The notes: generated from the letters alone by a model not told the origin. 64,000 nucleotides of DNA from Opitutaceae bacterium (GCA_041395105.1 JAWLBB010000010.1:1-64000), one strand, 5' to 3'; counted from the first letter of the stretch, positions 52,658-62,016 are shown. A program made the numbers and translations.

Positions 52658-53740
52658 TCAACCCGGACCGCTTGGCGGCGACACGGATTGAGCCACCCCA
52701 CCCGCTTCCACCGATTTGAAAACAGCCTCGGTGAAAGCCATATAGCGCACCCCATCCGCAAAGGAGGTCAACCGCACCGGCGCGCCCGTCCGGATACTAT
52801 CCACGAAATCCGCCTCAACCCGCCATCCGCGCCTCGATGCGACGGGGACATCCACCGGTCTTTCTTCGGCCACTCCCGCCTCAGCCCGAAAGAGCTCCTT
52901 TGCTGCAAAATCAACCCGAAGACTTCCCTTGGATCCGTTCAGGCGGATCTCATTCCGCGGTCGGCCGCTCTCGACGCCGCTGAAGTGCCCGATGAATCGC
53001 GCACCTTCTGCATAATGGCCAAGGATCGTCACGGAATCCGGAATACCAATCGACTCGGGCGATCCATCAAGGAAACCCGGGCGGGTTGGTGTGAAGACCG
53101 CCCCCGAGGCGATGACCGATTCCGGATCCGTCCCCAGCCAGCGGCGGACAATCTCGTAGTAGATCCCCATGGTCAGCATATTGCATCCACTCAACTCGAT
53201 GCTCTGCCGCCAGGTCGCCGGCGTGTCCGAACGGACAAACTGCGCCCCGGTATGGGTCACACAGACCTCCCGGATGTCTCCGAGAGTCTTCCTGGTGAGC
53301 AGATCCTGAACGACGGCGTCGAAATCGAGCGACATCGGTGCAGGCACAATCTGCGTCACGAGTTCGGGATGACGCACGGATGCTTCCAACATGGCCTCCG
53401 CCTCCGCCAGGTCGCGCGCCATCCGCGCCTCGGTCAGCACATGCTTGCCCGACTCCAGCGCCGCCACGGTGGCCTCCGCATGCAGATAAGGCCAGGTCCC
53501 GACCATGACCGCGTCAATCGAAGGATCTCCAACCACGGCTTTCCAGTCCTTGGCGATCCGGGGGATGCCAAACGCTTCGGCCGCTTTCCGGGACGTAGCT
53601 TCCGAACGATTGCAGACCACATCCACGGACACGCCTTCGATCGCCTGAAATCCGGGAAGGTGCATGAGTCGGGTGTTGGCTCCGGCTCCGATGATTCCGA
53701 TTCGTATTGTCTGGTTCCGGTCAGTCATGACCGAATTCAA
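52658..53740 (-). CDS. Gfo/Idh/MocA family oxidoreductase
   Basis: 360 residues. The Rossmann start is IRIGIIGAGANTRLMHLPGFQAI. Cofactor-loop sequence VGTWPYLHAEATVAALESGKHVLTEARMARDLAEAEAM has TEAR where most members have EKP, so the usual catalytic Lys is replaced. The later part, SGCNMLTMGIYYEIVRRWLG, matches the conserved substrate region. It converges on the enolase-superfamily gene. The exchange could mean a changed reaction or a non-catalytic role. Confidence 0.85.
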   Translation of the reverse strand: MNSVMTDRNQTIRIGIIGAGANTRLMHLPGFQAIEGVSVDVVCNRSEATSRKAAEAFGIPRIAKDWKAVVGDPSIDAVMVGTWPYLHAEATVAALESGKHVLTEARMARDLAEAEAMLEASVRHPELVTQIVPAPMSLDFDAVVQDLLTRKTLGDIREVCVTHTGAQFVRSDTPATWRQSIELSGCNMLTMGIYYEIVRRWLGTDPESVIASGAVFTPTRPGFLDGSPESIGIPDSVTILGHYAEGARFIGHFSGVESGRPRNEIRLNGSKGSLRVDFAAKELFRAEAGVAEERPVDVPVASRRGWRVEADFVDSIRTGAPVRLTSFADGVRYMAFTEAVFKSVEAGGVAQSVSPPSGPG

Positions 53741-53790
53741 GCGGACAACTCCCCGGGCGTAAAGCCGCAGGTTGGGAAACTCGGGTGGAA

Positions 53791-54459
53791 TCAGCGCTCT
53801 CTCGATGAATCCGGAGTTCCCACCAGCGGAACGAACCGGACCGGCATCAGGGTCTCAACCCTGCAGTCGTCGCCCCTGCGACGGTACTTTCTCAGCAATT
53901 GCCGCTCGTCGCCTTCCGGCACGATGCAGCAGGCGCCATCGGCCAACTGGTCCAGAAGCCTCGGGTCCACCCGGCGCGGTGCGGCCGAAACGATGATCCC
54001 GTCGAAGCGACCCGCCTCCGGCCAGCCTGCGGCGCCATCGCCGATCCGATAGTGGATATTCGAATACCCCATCCCGGTGAGCCGCTTCCGGGCTTCCTCA
54101 GCCAACTCGGGAATCACTTCGACCGTGTAGACCCGTGAGGCCAACTCGGCGAGGATGGCCGTCTCGTAGCCGCTGCCGGTTCCGATTTCCAGGACGACGG
54201 AATCCGGCCCGATTTCCATCGCTTCAACCATCGCAGCCACAATATAGGGCTGGGAAATCGTCTGGGCATGACCGATGGGTAACGGGAAATCCGAGTAGGC
54301 CTCCGTCAGGAACGCGCTTTCCACAAAAAGATGACGCCGCACTTCGCGAAAGGCCTGAAGAACACGCTTATCCCGGATACCCCGGCCAATCAGTTGCCGC
54401 TGCACCATCCGGGCGCGTGCTTCCGCCATCTCCCTGTCCTGTTTCAACGGAAAACCCAT
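53791..54459 (-). CDS. pcm: Protein-L-isoaspartate O-methyltransferase
   Basis: A 222-residue SAM methyltransferase of normal Pcm length. Landmarks are MVQRQLIGRGIRDKRVLQAFREVRRHLFV, LPIGHAQTISQPYIVA with the Ser of the active loop, motif I VLEIGTGSGYETAILAEL, and FDGIIVSAAPRRVDPRLLDQLADGACCIVPEG. It repairs isoaspartyl residues in aged proteins. It is downstream of pheA on the same strand, separated by 87 bp. Confidence 0.95.
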   Translation of the reverse strand: MGFPLKQDREMAEARARMVQRQLIGRGIRDKRVLQAFREVRRHLFVESAFLTEAYSDFPLPIGHAQTISQPYIVAAMVEAMEIGPDSVVLEIGTGSGYETAILAELASRVYTVEVIPELAEEARKRLTGMGYSNIHYRIGDGAAGWPEAGRFDGIIVSAAPRRVDPRLLDQLADGACCIVPEGDERQLLRKYRRRGDDCRVETLMPVRFVPLVGTPDSSRER

Positions 54460-54546
54460 CGATCAACCCTCCAAAACCTAAGGGCGATCTTCTCGATTTG
54501 CGAATCGAATCTGTATCTCCGCCTCGGACGCTTTACCGGGAACTCC

Positions 54547-55614
54547 TCAATCCGAGTTCGGGAAACTCCCGAGCCACTTGACCATCGGACTGCGCCGCTC
54601 AAGTTCCGCGATCGCCTCACGGACATTCGGGTCACTGTGATGACCCATGATGTCGATATAGAAATAATAGTCCCAGGCTTTGCGCTTGCTGGGACGTGAC
54701 TCGATCTTGCAGAGATTAATGCCCCGTTGACTGAAGGGTTCGAGCGCACGCTGCAACGCGCCCGGTTCGTCCCTGATCGAAAAGAGATAGCTGCTTTTGT
54801 CCTGTCCCAAGCCCGAGGGTCCGGCCGATTCCGGCCCAATGACAAGAAACCGGGTCACATTATCCGCCTTGTCCTGGATATTCCGGGCCACGATGGGAAC
54901 CCCGTAGAGCTCCGCGGCGAGTTCGCTGGCCACCGCAGCCGCGCTCGGGTCATCCCGGGCAATCTCGACCGCCCGTGAGGTGCTGTCCGCATCCACGTAG
55001 GTCGCGTGGGGTAGGTAGCGCTGCAGCCAGCGACGACATTGGCCCAGGGCCTGATCCTTCGAATAGACGCGCTTGATTCCGTCCAGACCCGATTGCGAGA
55101 TCAAGTGGTGGGAGATCTCCAGGAACACCTGGGCCACAATCTTCAGGTCTGATTCGACAAAGGTGTCGAGGGAATGGATGACGGCGCCTTCATTGGAATT
55201 CTCGATCGGGATGACTCCGTAATCCGCCTCCCCTTTCTCCACCGCCGTGAAAATGTCATTGATCGTCGACAATGCCAGATAGCCCACGCTCGAGCCGAAC
55301 TTCTTGAGCGCGGCCTGGTTGGTGAAGGTCGCCGCCGGGCCCAGATAGGCGATGACCATCGGCTTTTCCAATGCGATGGCCGCGGAGATCACCTCCCGGT
55401 AGATCGAGCGGATCGCCTTGGCGTCGAGCGGACCGCTGTTCATCGCTTCGAGCTTGCGGAAAACCTCCGCCTCCCGCTGCGGAGCATACACCGCCAGCCC
55501 CTGCTGATGCTTGATTCGACCGATTTCCGCCGCCCGGCGGACCCGCTCATTGAGCAATTGCAGGACCTGGCGGTCGATTCCATCGATCTCCGACCTCAAT
55601 TCGTCAAGATTCAC
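54547..55614 (-). CDS. pheA: Chorismate mutase / prephenate dehydratase (P-protein)
   Basis: A 355-residue bifunctional enzyme for phenylalanine synthesis. Residues 1-85 form an AroQ chorismate mutase (LDELRSEIDGIDRQVLQLLNERVRRAAEIGRIK). Residues 90-270 are the dehydratase (IAYLGPAATFTNQAALKKFG, DYGVIPIENSNEGAVIHSLDTF, TRFLVIGPE). The ACT domain at the end (YLFSIRDEPGALQRALEPFSQRGINLCKIESRPSK) is the phenylalanine feedback site. The start overlaps the stop of scpB by 4 bp, so expression of the two is coupled. Confidence 0.96.
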   Translation of the reverse strand: MNLDELRSEIDGIDRQVLQLLNERVRRAAEIGRIKHQQGLAVYAPQREAEVFRKLEAMNSGPLDAKAIRSIYREVISAAIALEKPMVIAYLGPAATFTNQAALKKFGSSVGYLALSTINDIFTAVEKGEADYGVIPIENSNEGAVIHSLDTFVESDLKIVAQVFLEISHHLISQSGLDGIKRVYSKDQALGQCRRWLQRYLPHATYVDADSTSRAVEIARDDPSAAAVASELAAELYGVPIVARNIQDKADNVTRFLVIGPESAGPSGLGQDKSSYLFSIRDEPGALQRALEPFSQRGINLCKIESRPSKRKAWDYYFYIDIMGHHSDPNVREAIAELERRSPMVKWLGSFPNSD

Positions 55615-56435
55615 GGTACAACCCCTTCCGTCGGTTCGTTGGATTTCACTTCGCCATCGGCTACCCTCGGCTCAGTCTGCGGATCCGCACCATCGGCCTC
55701 TGGAAACCGATCCGGCGCCGCCTCCTCATGTTCCTCGGCTCCACCGTCTTCCTCGGAGAGGCCCAACTCACTGCCGGTCAACGGTCTGAGTTCCTTGTCC
55801 TTACGGAGCCAGTCATCGATCTCGCGGGAGGTCAGGACATCAGAGGCCGGCAGTTCCTCGAGGGCGCGCACGCCGACCAACTCAAGAAAGGCGTCCGTCG
55901 TCCCATACTGCAGGGGTCGACCGGGCAGATCCGCCCGACCGGTAATCTGAATCAACTCGCGCTCCAGCAGCCGATTGAGGGCATTATCGGCGGAAACCCC
56001 GCGGATGCTCTCGATCTCCGACCTGACAACCGGCTGACGGTAGGCGATGATGGCGAGCGTTTCCAGAGCGGCCCGGCTCAGGCGGGCCGGCTTGGGTGCA
56101 TTCCGCAGCAGGCGCACCCAATCGGCACTGTCGCCGGAAGTGACCAGGCGGTAGCCCTGATGGGTCTCCTGCAACCGAAAGACTTCGTTCGACTCGTCCA
56201 ACTGGTTTCCGATCGCATCCATCGCTTCACGGATCTGCGAATCAGTGACCAGAGATGGGACATCGGAGATGTCCCGATGCCCTGATTCCCCGGAGGCGTC
56301 GTCCACATCGGGTTCAGGATCCTGAGTAGCCTGCTCATGGAAACGGGTAAAGACGGCCTGAATATCCCGGGTGGAAAGCGGACCGGGAGAAGCGAAAAGA
56401 AGGGCACGCAGTACGCGCGTGAGATCGAAGGCCAT
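55611..56435 (-). CDS. scpB: Segregation and condensation protein B
   Basis: 274 residues from ATG 56435 (MAFDLTRVLRALLFASPGPLSTRDI). The two winged helices of ScpB are visible, with the hallmark LSRAALETLAIIAYRQPVVRSEIESIRGVSADNALNRLLERELIQITGRADLPGRPLQYGTTDAFLELVGV. The C-terminal tail is acidic and not conserved. A longer open frame to 57527 lies antisense to ilvD and is rejected. With ScpA and Smc it forms the condensin that compacts the chromosome. scpA is not in the window. Confidence 0.93.
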   Translation of the reverse strand: MAFDLTRVLRALLFASPGPLSTRDIQAVFTRFHEQATQDPEPDVDDASGESGHRDISDVPSLVTDSQIREAMDAIGNQLDESNEVFRLQETHQGYRLVTSGDSADWVRLLRNAPKPARLSRAALETLAIIAYRQPVVRSEIESIRGVSADNALNRLLERELIQITGRADLPGRPLQYGTTDAFLELVGVRALEELPASDVLTSREIDDWLRKDKELRPLTGSELGLSEEDGGAEEHEEAAPDRFPEADGADPQTEPRVADGEVKSNEPTEGVVP

Positions 56436-56564
56436 GGATTTGGGTAAAAACCCACCGGTTGTGGGCCAACAAGAACTTGATCGCAAACCAAATGTTTGCT
56501 CTAACCGCAGGACCGGTTCGCCGCATTGACGTGCCCGGAAATCCAGAAGATCAAGCCCTTGACA

Positions 56565-58262
56565 ATGAACGAAAACGACAGAACCCGGACCTATTCCGCC
56601 ATCGTGGTGGACGGCGATGACCGCGCTCCCAACCGATCCATGCTGCGGGCGGTCGGCTTCACGGACGAAGATTTTGCCAAGCCCGTAATCGGGATTGCGT
56701 CGACCTGGAGCATGGTCACCCCCTGCAACATGCATATCGACGAACTGGCCCGGGAGGCCGGTCGCGGGGTCGATGCGGCGTCGGGGAAATCCATCATCTT
56801 TGGAACCATCACCGTCTCCGACGGCATTTCCATGGGGACCCCGGGGATGCGCTATTCGCTCGTTTCCCGCGAAGTCATTGCCGACTCGATCGAAACGGTG
56901 GCCGGTGCCGAGGGATTCGACGGTCTCGTGGCCATCGGCGGGTGCGACAAGAACATGCCCGGCTGCGTCATCGCCATGGCCCGGATGAACCGTCCGGCCG
57001 TCTTTGTCTACGGCGGCACCATCCTGCCCGGCATCCATCGCGAGAAGCCGGTCGACATCGTCTCGGTTTTTGAAGCCGTCGGCCAGCACGCCAACCGGAA
57101 GATTGATTCGGACGAACTCAAGGCGATCGAATCCTGCGCCATTCCGGGCGCCGGTTCGTGCGGAGGCATGTACACCGCCAATACCATGGCATCGGCCATC
57201 GAAGCCATGGGGATGAGTCTGCCCAACAGTGCCTCCCAACTTGCCGTTTCCAAAGACAAACTGACCGATTGCGCCAACGCCGGCGCCGCCGTCCTTGAGT
57301 TGATCCGCAGGGGTATTCGCCCGCGCGACATCATGACCCGCCAGGCGTTCGAGAACGCCATCACGGTGGTCATCGCCCTTGGTGGCTCGACCAATGCCGT
57401 ACTCCATCTCCTCGCCATCGCCCACGCCGCGGACGTTGAGCTCGGCATCGACGATTTCACGCGGATCGGGAAGAATGTTCCGGTTCTCTGCGACCTGAAA
57501 CCGAGTGGCAAGTACGGGATGTCCCACCTCTCCGCCATCGGAGGCATAACCCCGCTGATGAAGACGCTGCTGGATCGGGGTCTACTCCACGGAGACTGCC
57601 TGACCGTGACCGGCAAGACCCTCGCGGAAAACCTCGAGAAGGTCGGAGCGTATCCCCAGGGTCAGGACATCGTGATGCCGTTTGATCACCCGATCAAACC
57701 GGACAGCCATCTGCGCATCCTCTACGGCAACCTCGCCCCCGAGGGATCCGTGGCCAAGATTTCCGGCAAGGAGGGCCTGACTTTCACCGGCCGGGCCATT
57801 GTTTTTGAGTCTGAGGAGGCAGCCCTTGCCGCCATCCTCGACGGCACCGTGCAGAGCGGCCATGTCATCGTTATCCGCAACGAAGGCCCCAAGGGAGGGC
57901 CGGGAATGCGCGAAATGCTCGCCCCGACCTCCGCCGTGATGGGCCGCGGACTCGGCAAGGAAGTCGCCCTCATTACCGACGGCCGATTCTCCGGAGGCAG
58001 CCACGGATTCGTGGTCGGCCACATCACCCCGGAAGCCTGGGTCGGAGGGCCGCTCAGCCTGGTCCGGAACGGGGACGAGATCACGATTGATGCACGGGTC
58101 AACCAGCTCAACCTCTCCCTGACGGAAGAGGAATGGACGAAACGCCGGGCCGCCTGGCGACAGCCCGCACCCAAGGAAACCCGGGGGGCTCTGGCCAAAT
58201 ACGCCGCGCTGGTCACCTCGGCCTCCCTCGGCGCAGTCACCGACCACGATCTCCGGATTTGA
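56565..58262 (+). CDS. ilvD: Dihydroxy-acid dehydratase
   Basis: 565 residues from ATG 56565 (MNENDRTRTYSAIVVDGDDRAPNRSML); an in-frame TTG at 56526 would add 13 residues. The iron-sulfur and metal-site motifs are TPCNMH, GGCDKNMPGCVIAMAR and GAGSCGGMYTANTM. Others are GGSTNAVLHLLAIAH, RNEGPKGGPGMREML and TDGRFSGGSHGFVVGHITPEA. It dehydrates 2,3-dihydroxy acids in valine, leucine and isoleucine synthesis. Length and motifs are complete. Sugar-acid dehydratases of the same family exist, but the start and motifs fit IlvD best. Confidence 0.93.
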   Translation: MNENDRTRTYSAIVVDGDDRAPNRSMLRAVGFTDEDFAKPVIGIASTWSMVTPCNMHIDELAREAGRGVDAASGKSIIFGTITVSDGISMGTPGMRYSLVSREVIADSIETVAGAEGFDGLVAIGGCDKNMPGCVIAMARMNRPAVFVYGGTILPGIHREKPVDIVSVFEAVGQHANRKIDSDELKAIESCAIPGAGSCGGMYTANTMASAIEAMGMSLPNSASQLAVSKDKLTDCANAGAAVLELIRRGIRPRDIMTRQAFENAITVVIALGGSTNAVLHLLAIAHAADVELGIDDFTRIGKNVPVLCDLKPSGKYGMSHLSAIGGITPLMKTLLDRGLLHGDCLTVTGKTLAENLEKVGAYPQGQDIVMPFDHPIKPDSHLRILYGNLAPEGSVAKISGKEGLTFTGRAIVFESEEAALAAILDGTVQSGHVIVIRNEGPKGGPGMREMLAPTSAVMGRGLGKEVALITDGRFSGGSHGFVVGHITPEAWVGGPLSLVRNGDEITIDARVNQLNLSLTEEEWTKRRAAWRQPAPKETRGALAKYAALVTSASLGAVTDHDLRI

Positions 58263-58396
58263 TCTTTCCCAGTGCGGATACAGCCGGACCACCGACTCAC
58301 ATCACGTCCTTGACTCCGGGACAGAGGTGGTGAGTCTCTTCGTTTCCGACCACGGGGATCCACCATTCCTATGACCAAGAGACAGTCTCCAAGGCT

Positions 58397-59167
58397 ATGA
58401 AGCAATCTGTCCTGCTCCCATATCTGGTTGCCATAGCCGGCCTGGTCAGCCTCGTGGGACTCTACCTGTGGCACCGCAACATCCGCCTGGGTCTGGAACA
58501 GGAATTGGAGTCAAGGTCCTTCGACTTGAAACAAAGCCGGGATTTCATCACGGACATGAGGATCGAGCGCGATTCCCTGCGTCACCAACTGCAGATCATC
58601 GAAGATGAAACCTCGGAGTCCAAGGGGATGAATGTCTCCCTTGACGCACGAAATCGGCAGCTCGCCCGTGAAATCGCCGAAGCCCGGACCCTGATCCAGG
58701 CGCATGAACGCACCAACGCCCGCCTGAACAGCGACGTGGCCCGGGTTAAGCGCGAGTTGATCGAAATGAAGACGGCTTCCCCGCTCAACGAAGAGGACTA
58801 CCAGAGCCTCGTCACCCGTTACGAGACGATCATTGACGGCCTGAATGCCCGCATCCTCACTCTCGAGAATGAAGCCGCCGCCCGCTCCAACCCGGCCGGC
58901 GCACCTCCCCTGCCCGACCCGGAAGAAATCGCTCCTCCCGGACTCAGGGGCACCGTGGTCCAGGTCGGACCGGGCTCCTCCTTCGTCGTTCTCGATATCG
59001 GTGTGGACGAAGGAGCGCTCAAGGGATTGCACATGTTCCTGCGCCGCCGCGAGCGAACCGTCGCACGCGTGCAGTTGACGGACGTCCGCACCGGCTATAG
59101 CATCGCTCATATAATGCCAGAATTTCCCGTCGGCACTGTCATCGTCGGCGATATCGCCACCCGTTGA
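58397..59167 (+). CDS. Membrane-anchored coiled-coil protein (unknown function)
   Basis: 256 residues. An N-terminal membrane segment (LLPYLVAIAGLVSLVGLYLW) is followed by a long heptad-rich coiled coil (about residues 35-160, ESRSFDLKQSRDFITDMRIERDSLRHQL onwards). A C-terminal beta-domain (LRGTVVQVGPGSSFVVLDIGVDEGALKGLHMFLRRRERTVARVQLTDV) resembles domains seen in MreC-like and flagellar or pilus scaffolds. No family is assigned. The small lipoprotein gene follows at 59174 on the same strand, suggesting a cell-envelope operon. Confidence 0.7.
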   Translation: MKQSVLLPYLVAIAGLVSLVGLYLWHRNIRLGLEQELESRSFDLKQSRDFITDMRIERDSLRHQLQIIEDETSESKGMNVSLDARNRQLAREIAEARTLIQAHERTNARLNSDVARVKRELIEMKTASPLNEEDYQSLVTRYETIIDGLNARILTLENEAAARSNPAGAPPLPDPEEIAPPGLRGTVVQVGPGSSFVVLDIGVDEGALKGLHMFLRRRERTVARVQLTDVRTGYSIAHIMPEFPVGTVIVGDIATR

Positions 59168-59173
59168 TCCATT

Positions 59174-59329
59174 ATGAAAGTCCTGAAGACCTTATTCATC
59201 CTTTCTCTCCTCGCCCTCGTCGGGCTGGCCGTCACCGGCTGCACCACCATGGACGAACCGTCAGACACCTCCGTTCCATGGAGCCGTCCCCAGGAATGGG
59301 AGCAGAAGGCGCCCGGCATGGGCATGTGA
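59174..59329 (+). CDS. Small lipoprotein
   Basis: A 51-residue protein, MKVLKTLFILSLLALVGLAV followed by TGCTT: a hydrophobic signal ending in a lipobox with Cys at residue 23. The mature peptide is only about 29 residues (acidic and Trp-containing, ending GMGM). It starts 7 bp after the coiled-coil gene's stop and precedes rsmI by 41 bp, so it is probably co-expressed. Function is unknown; similar tiny lipoproteins occur in many envelopes. Confidence 0.65.
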   Translation: MKVLKTLFILSLLALVGLAVTGCTTMDEPSDTSVPWSRPQEWEQKAPGMGM

Positions 59330-59370
59330 TGCCCGGGTGAACCGGACCTCATACTCAGGCCGGCCTTCCC

Positions 59371-60081
59371 GTGGCACACGCCCTCAAATCTCCCGAACCC
59401 GGCCGACTCTATGTGGTCGCCACTCCGATCGGCAATCTTGGCGATCTGACGGAGCGCGCGCGTCACCTGCTTGAAACAGTCGACCTGATCGCGGCCGAAG
59501 ACACCCGGACCACGGCCAAGCTCCTGCGCCATCTGGGGGCGTCGACCCCGCTGGTGGCCTATCACGAGCACAATGAGCAGGCCAAAGCCCTGGAATTGGC
59601 CGACGCCCTCAGGGCCGGCAAGTCGATCGCCCTCGTCAGCGACGCCGGCACCCCGGGAATCAGCGATCCGGGCTTTCGCCTTGTTCGGGAATGCCGCCGA
59701 CAGGGATTGCCGGTGGAAGCGGTGCCCGGACCGTGCGCCCTCACCGCCCTCCTGAGTGTTTCGGGGCTGCCCACCCATGGTTTTCTCTTTGTCGGATTCC
59801 TCCCGCCGAAGACCTCCGCCCGGCGGACCTTTTTCACCAGACAGGCCGACTCCCCCTATACCCTGGCCCTCTACGAATCGTGTCACCGCATCCTCAAATG
59901 CCTCGACGATATCATCGACGTCCTGGGAGATGAGCGCCTGGTCTGCGTGGGCAAGGAGTTGACCAAGATGCACGAAACCGTCCTCACCGGCGAGGCCCGA
60001 ACCGTCCGCGACACGTTGGCCGGGCTCGCGATCAAGGGCGAATTCGCCGTGCTGGTCGCGCCAGCCTCATTCAGCCTGTGA
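59371..60081 (+). CDS. rsmI: 16S rRNA (cytidine-1402-2'-O) methyltransferase
   Basis: A 236-residue SAM enzyme of the tetrapyrrole-methylase fold, from a GTG start. Diagnostic segments are GRLYVVATPIGNLGDLTERARHLLETVDLIAAEDTRTTAKLL, VSDAGTPGISDPGFRLVRECR, VPGPCALTALLSVSGL and FLFVGFLPPK. A YESCHRILKCLDDI stretch and GKELTKMHETVLTG are typical of the C-terminal half. It methylates C1402 of 16S rRNA together with RsmH. The stop overlaps the start of the phosphatase gene by 4 bp. Confidence 0.95.
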   Translation: MAHALKSPEPGRLYVVATPIGNLGDLTERARHLLETVDLIAAEDTRTTAKLLRHLGASTPLVAYHEHNEQAKALELADALRAGKSIALVSDAGTPGISDPGFRLVRECRRQGLPVEAVPGPCALTALLSVSGLPTHGFLFVGFLPPKTSARRTFFTRQADSPYTLALYESCHRILKCLDDIIDVLGDERLVCVGKELTKMHETVLTGEARTVRDTLAGLAIKGEFAVLVAPASFSL

Positions 60082-61025
60082 CCCCTTCCGACAGAAGGCG
60101 CAACCGCGTCGCCGTCATCGACATCGGGAGCAATTCGATCAAACTGCTCGTCGCTGAACGCACCGCTCCCAACCGGCCTCTCACCGTGCTGCGGGAGGCC
60201 ACCGAGGAGACGAGGATCGGGGCCGGTATCTCCCGCTCAATCCCCGAGCTCCTCGAATCGGGGATCACACCCGGTCTGCAGGCCGTCCGTCGCCTTCATG
60301 ATGTCGCCTGCACCCATGACCCGGGAGAAATCGCCCTCACCGCCACCAGCGCCGTTCGTGACGCTGTGAACCGCGCGGAATTCGCCAAGCGGCTGGAAGC
60401 CGATCTCGGCCTTCCGCTACGCATCCTGACCGGGCGCGAGGAAGCCCGATTCATCGCCCTTGGGATCCGATGCGATCCGGATCTGCAGGACCTGACCGAC
60501 TTCTATCTCTTCGATCTGGGTGGAGGCAGCCTGGAGACCCTGGCGATTGAGGAAGACCACCTCCGCCACGTTGACAGCCTTCCTCTTGGTTGCGTTCGGC
60601 TGACCGAGGTATTCGTGCCCGACCGGGAAGCCCCGTTTTCGAAGATGCAGCAGGAACAGGTGGCCAACCACGTGCGTTCCGTGCTCCAAAACGCCCGCTT
60701 CGCCTTCGATCTCGCGGCGAACACCCGGACCGTGATCACGGGCGGCACGGCCGCCATCGCACGCCTGCTCGCTCCCTCGGACGAATCGACCCATCCCTCC
60801 CGGGTCAATCGACAACAGCTCGACCAGATACTCCAGGACATCAGTCCGCTTCCCCTTGAACGCCGACGGCGCTATCCCGGATTGCCGCCGTCCCGTGCGG
60901 ATGTCTTTCCGGTGGCCCTGGTCACCCTCATGACCGTTCTCGATATGGGGCGGATCGGGGAATTCCAGCACTCCTTCTGCAATCTGCGCTACGGTGTTGC
61001 TTGGGAGATGCTCTCCGCAGACTGA
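60078..61025 (+). CDS. Ppx/GppA family phosphatase
   Basis: 315 residues from a GTG start coupled to rsmI. The ASKHA fold signature is VAVIDIGSNSIKLLVAE, followed by TSAVRDAVNRAEFAKRLEADLGLPLRILTGREEARFIALG and the second phosphate loop DLGGGSLETLAIEEDHL. VFVPDREAPFSKM and the terminal MTVLDMGRIGEFQHSFCNLRYG complete the short form of the family, which lacks the long C-terminal HD domain. It acts on exopolyphosphate or guanosine pentaphosphate; which one cannot be told. Confidence 0.9.
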   Translation: MTPSDRRRNRVAVIDIGSNSIKLLVAERTAPNRPLTVLREATEETRIGAGISRSIPELLESGITPGLQAVRRLHDVACTHDPGEIALTATSAVRDAVNRAEFAKRLEADLGLPLRILTGREEARFIALGIRCDPDLQDLTDFYLFDLGGGSLETLAIEEDHLRHVDSLPLGCVRLTEVFVPDREAPFSKMQQEQVANHVRSVLQNARFAFDLAANTRTVITGGTAAIARLLAPSDESTHPSRVNRQQLDQILQDISPLPLERRRRYPGLPPSRADVFPVALVTLMTVLDMGRIGEFQHSFCNLRYGVAWEMLSAD

Positions 61026-61029
61026 CGGT

Positions 61030-62016
61030 TCACGAGTCCAGGGCCGCCAGAACTTCCCGGAAATCCTCCGGGAGCGGAGCCTCGACCACAAGGTTATCGC
61101 CGGTCATCGGATGGGCAAACTCGAGGAGCGCCGCATGGAGCATGACCCGTGGGATTCGGATCGGATCCTCAGGCCTTGGTCGAAAACCGTAGACCCGGTC
61201 TCCGAGGACCGGGTGCCCGATCGCACTGAGGTGGACCCGGATCTGATGCGTCCTTCCAGTATGGATACGACAGCGCAACAGACTGAATCTGCCCTGAAAG
61301 GTCCTCTCGATCGTCCATTCCGTCAGGGAAGGACGTGATCGACCCTGTTGCCCGGTGGTCATGCGGTGCCGCTCGGTCGGGTGACGGGAAATGGCCAGGT
61401 CGATCCGTCCTTGCAGAGTTTTCGGGATTCCCCGGATCAGGGTCAGGTATTCCTTGCGCAGGCTTCGTTGGGCGAATTGCCCGGCCAGCCCCCGATGGGC
61501 TGCATCGGTCTTGGCCACCACCAGCACCCCGCTGGTCTCCCGGTCCAATCGGTGGACAATTCCCGGCCGTTCGACTCCGCCGATCCCGCTGAGTTGTCCC
61601 CGGCACAGTGCCAGAAGCCCGTGAACGAGAGTATCCCCACGGGTTCCCGCCCCCGGATGCACGGTCAGTCCGGCTGGTTTATTGATCACGAGAAACTCGC
61701 GATCGTCGAGCAGCACCTCCAGATCGAGATCGATCGGCTCCAGGGCGGAAGGTGTGGGCGGAGGGAAGGTAATGGTGATCCGGTCACCTGCCCGAACCCG
61801 GTCGCTCTTGGAAAGGACCGCACCTTCCCGCCGGACCAGACCCTCCGCCAACAGGCGCTGAAGACCCGCCCGGCTCTGGCCTGGAAAGGCAGCGACAAGG
61901 GACTTGTCCGCCCGCTGGTCCCGGGTGCCTTCCGGCACCTCGAATCCCAATTCTCCGATCGGCTCGGCGCCGGGATCTGCCGATGGCCCCGCCGCGACAT
62001 GCTCGGGATCCGTCAT
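61030..62016 (-). CDS. RluA-family ribosomal pseudouridine synthase
   Basis: A 328-residue synthase with an N-terminal S4 RNA-binding domain (KSLVAAFPGQSRAGLQRLLAEGLVRREGAVLSKSDRVRAGDRITI). The catalytic domain follows with INKPAGLTVHPGAG and the Asp motif HRLDRETSGVLVVAKTD. RIHTGRTHQIRVHLSAIGHPVLGDRVYG is the conserved C-terminal block. Length and S4 domain fit RluD-type enzymes modifying 23S rRNA, but the target is not certain. It directly follows the adenosine deaminase gene with no spacer. Confidence 0.92.
   Translation of the reverse strand: MTDPEHVAAGPSADPGAEPIGELGFEVPEGTRDQRADKSLVAAFPGQSRAGLQRLLAEGLVRREGAVLSKSDRVRAGDRITITFPPPTPSALEPIDLDLEVLLDDREFLVINKPAGLTVHPGAGTRGDTLVHGLLALCRGQLSGIGGVERPGIVHRLDRETSGVLVVAKTDAAHRGLAGQFAQRSLRKEYLTLIRGIPKTLQGRIDLAISRHPTERHRMTTGQQGRSRPSLTEWTIERTFQGRFSLLRCRIHTGRTHQIRVHLSAIGHPVLGDRVYGFRPRPEDPIRIPRVMLHAALLEFAHPMTGDNLVVEAPLPEDFREVLAALDS

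Noticed and set aside
55611..57527. Long minus-strand frame running from scpB across ilvD
   Set aside because: Its upstream two thirds is antisense to the strongly conserved ilvD gene and has no family resemblance; ScpB starts at 56435.
58290..58344. GACTCAC...GTGAGTC inverted repeat after ilvD as a terminator
   Set aside because: The loop is long and there is no T run, so it is not a convincing rho-independent terminator.
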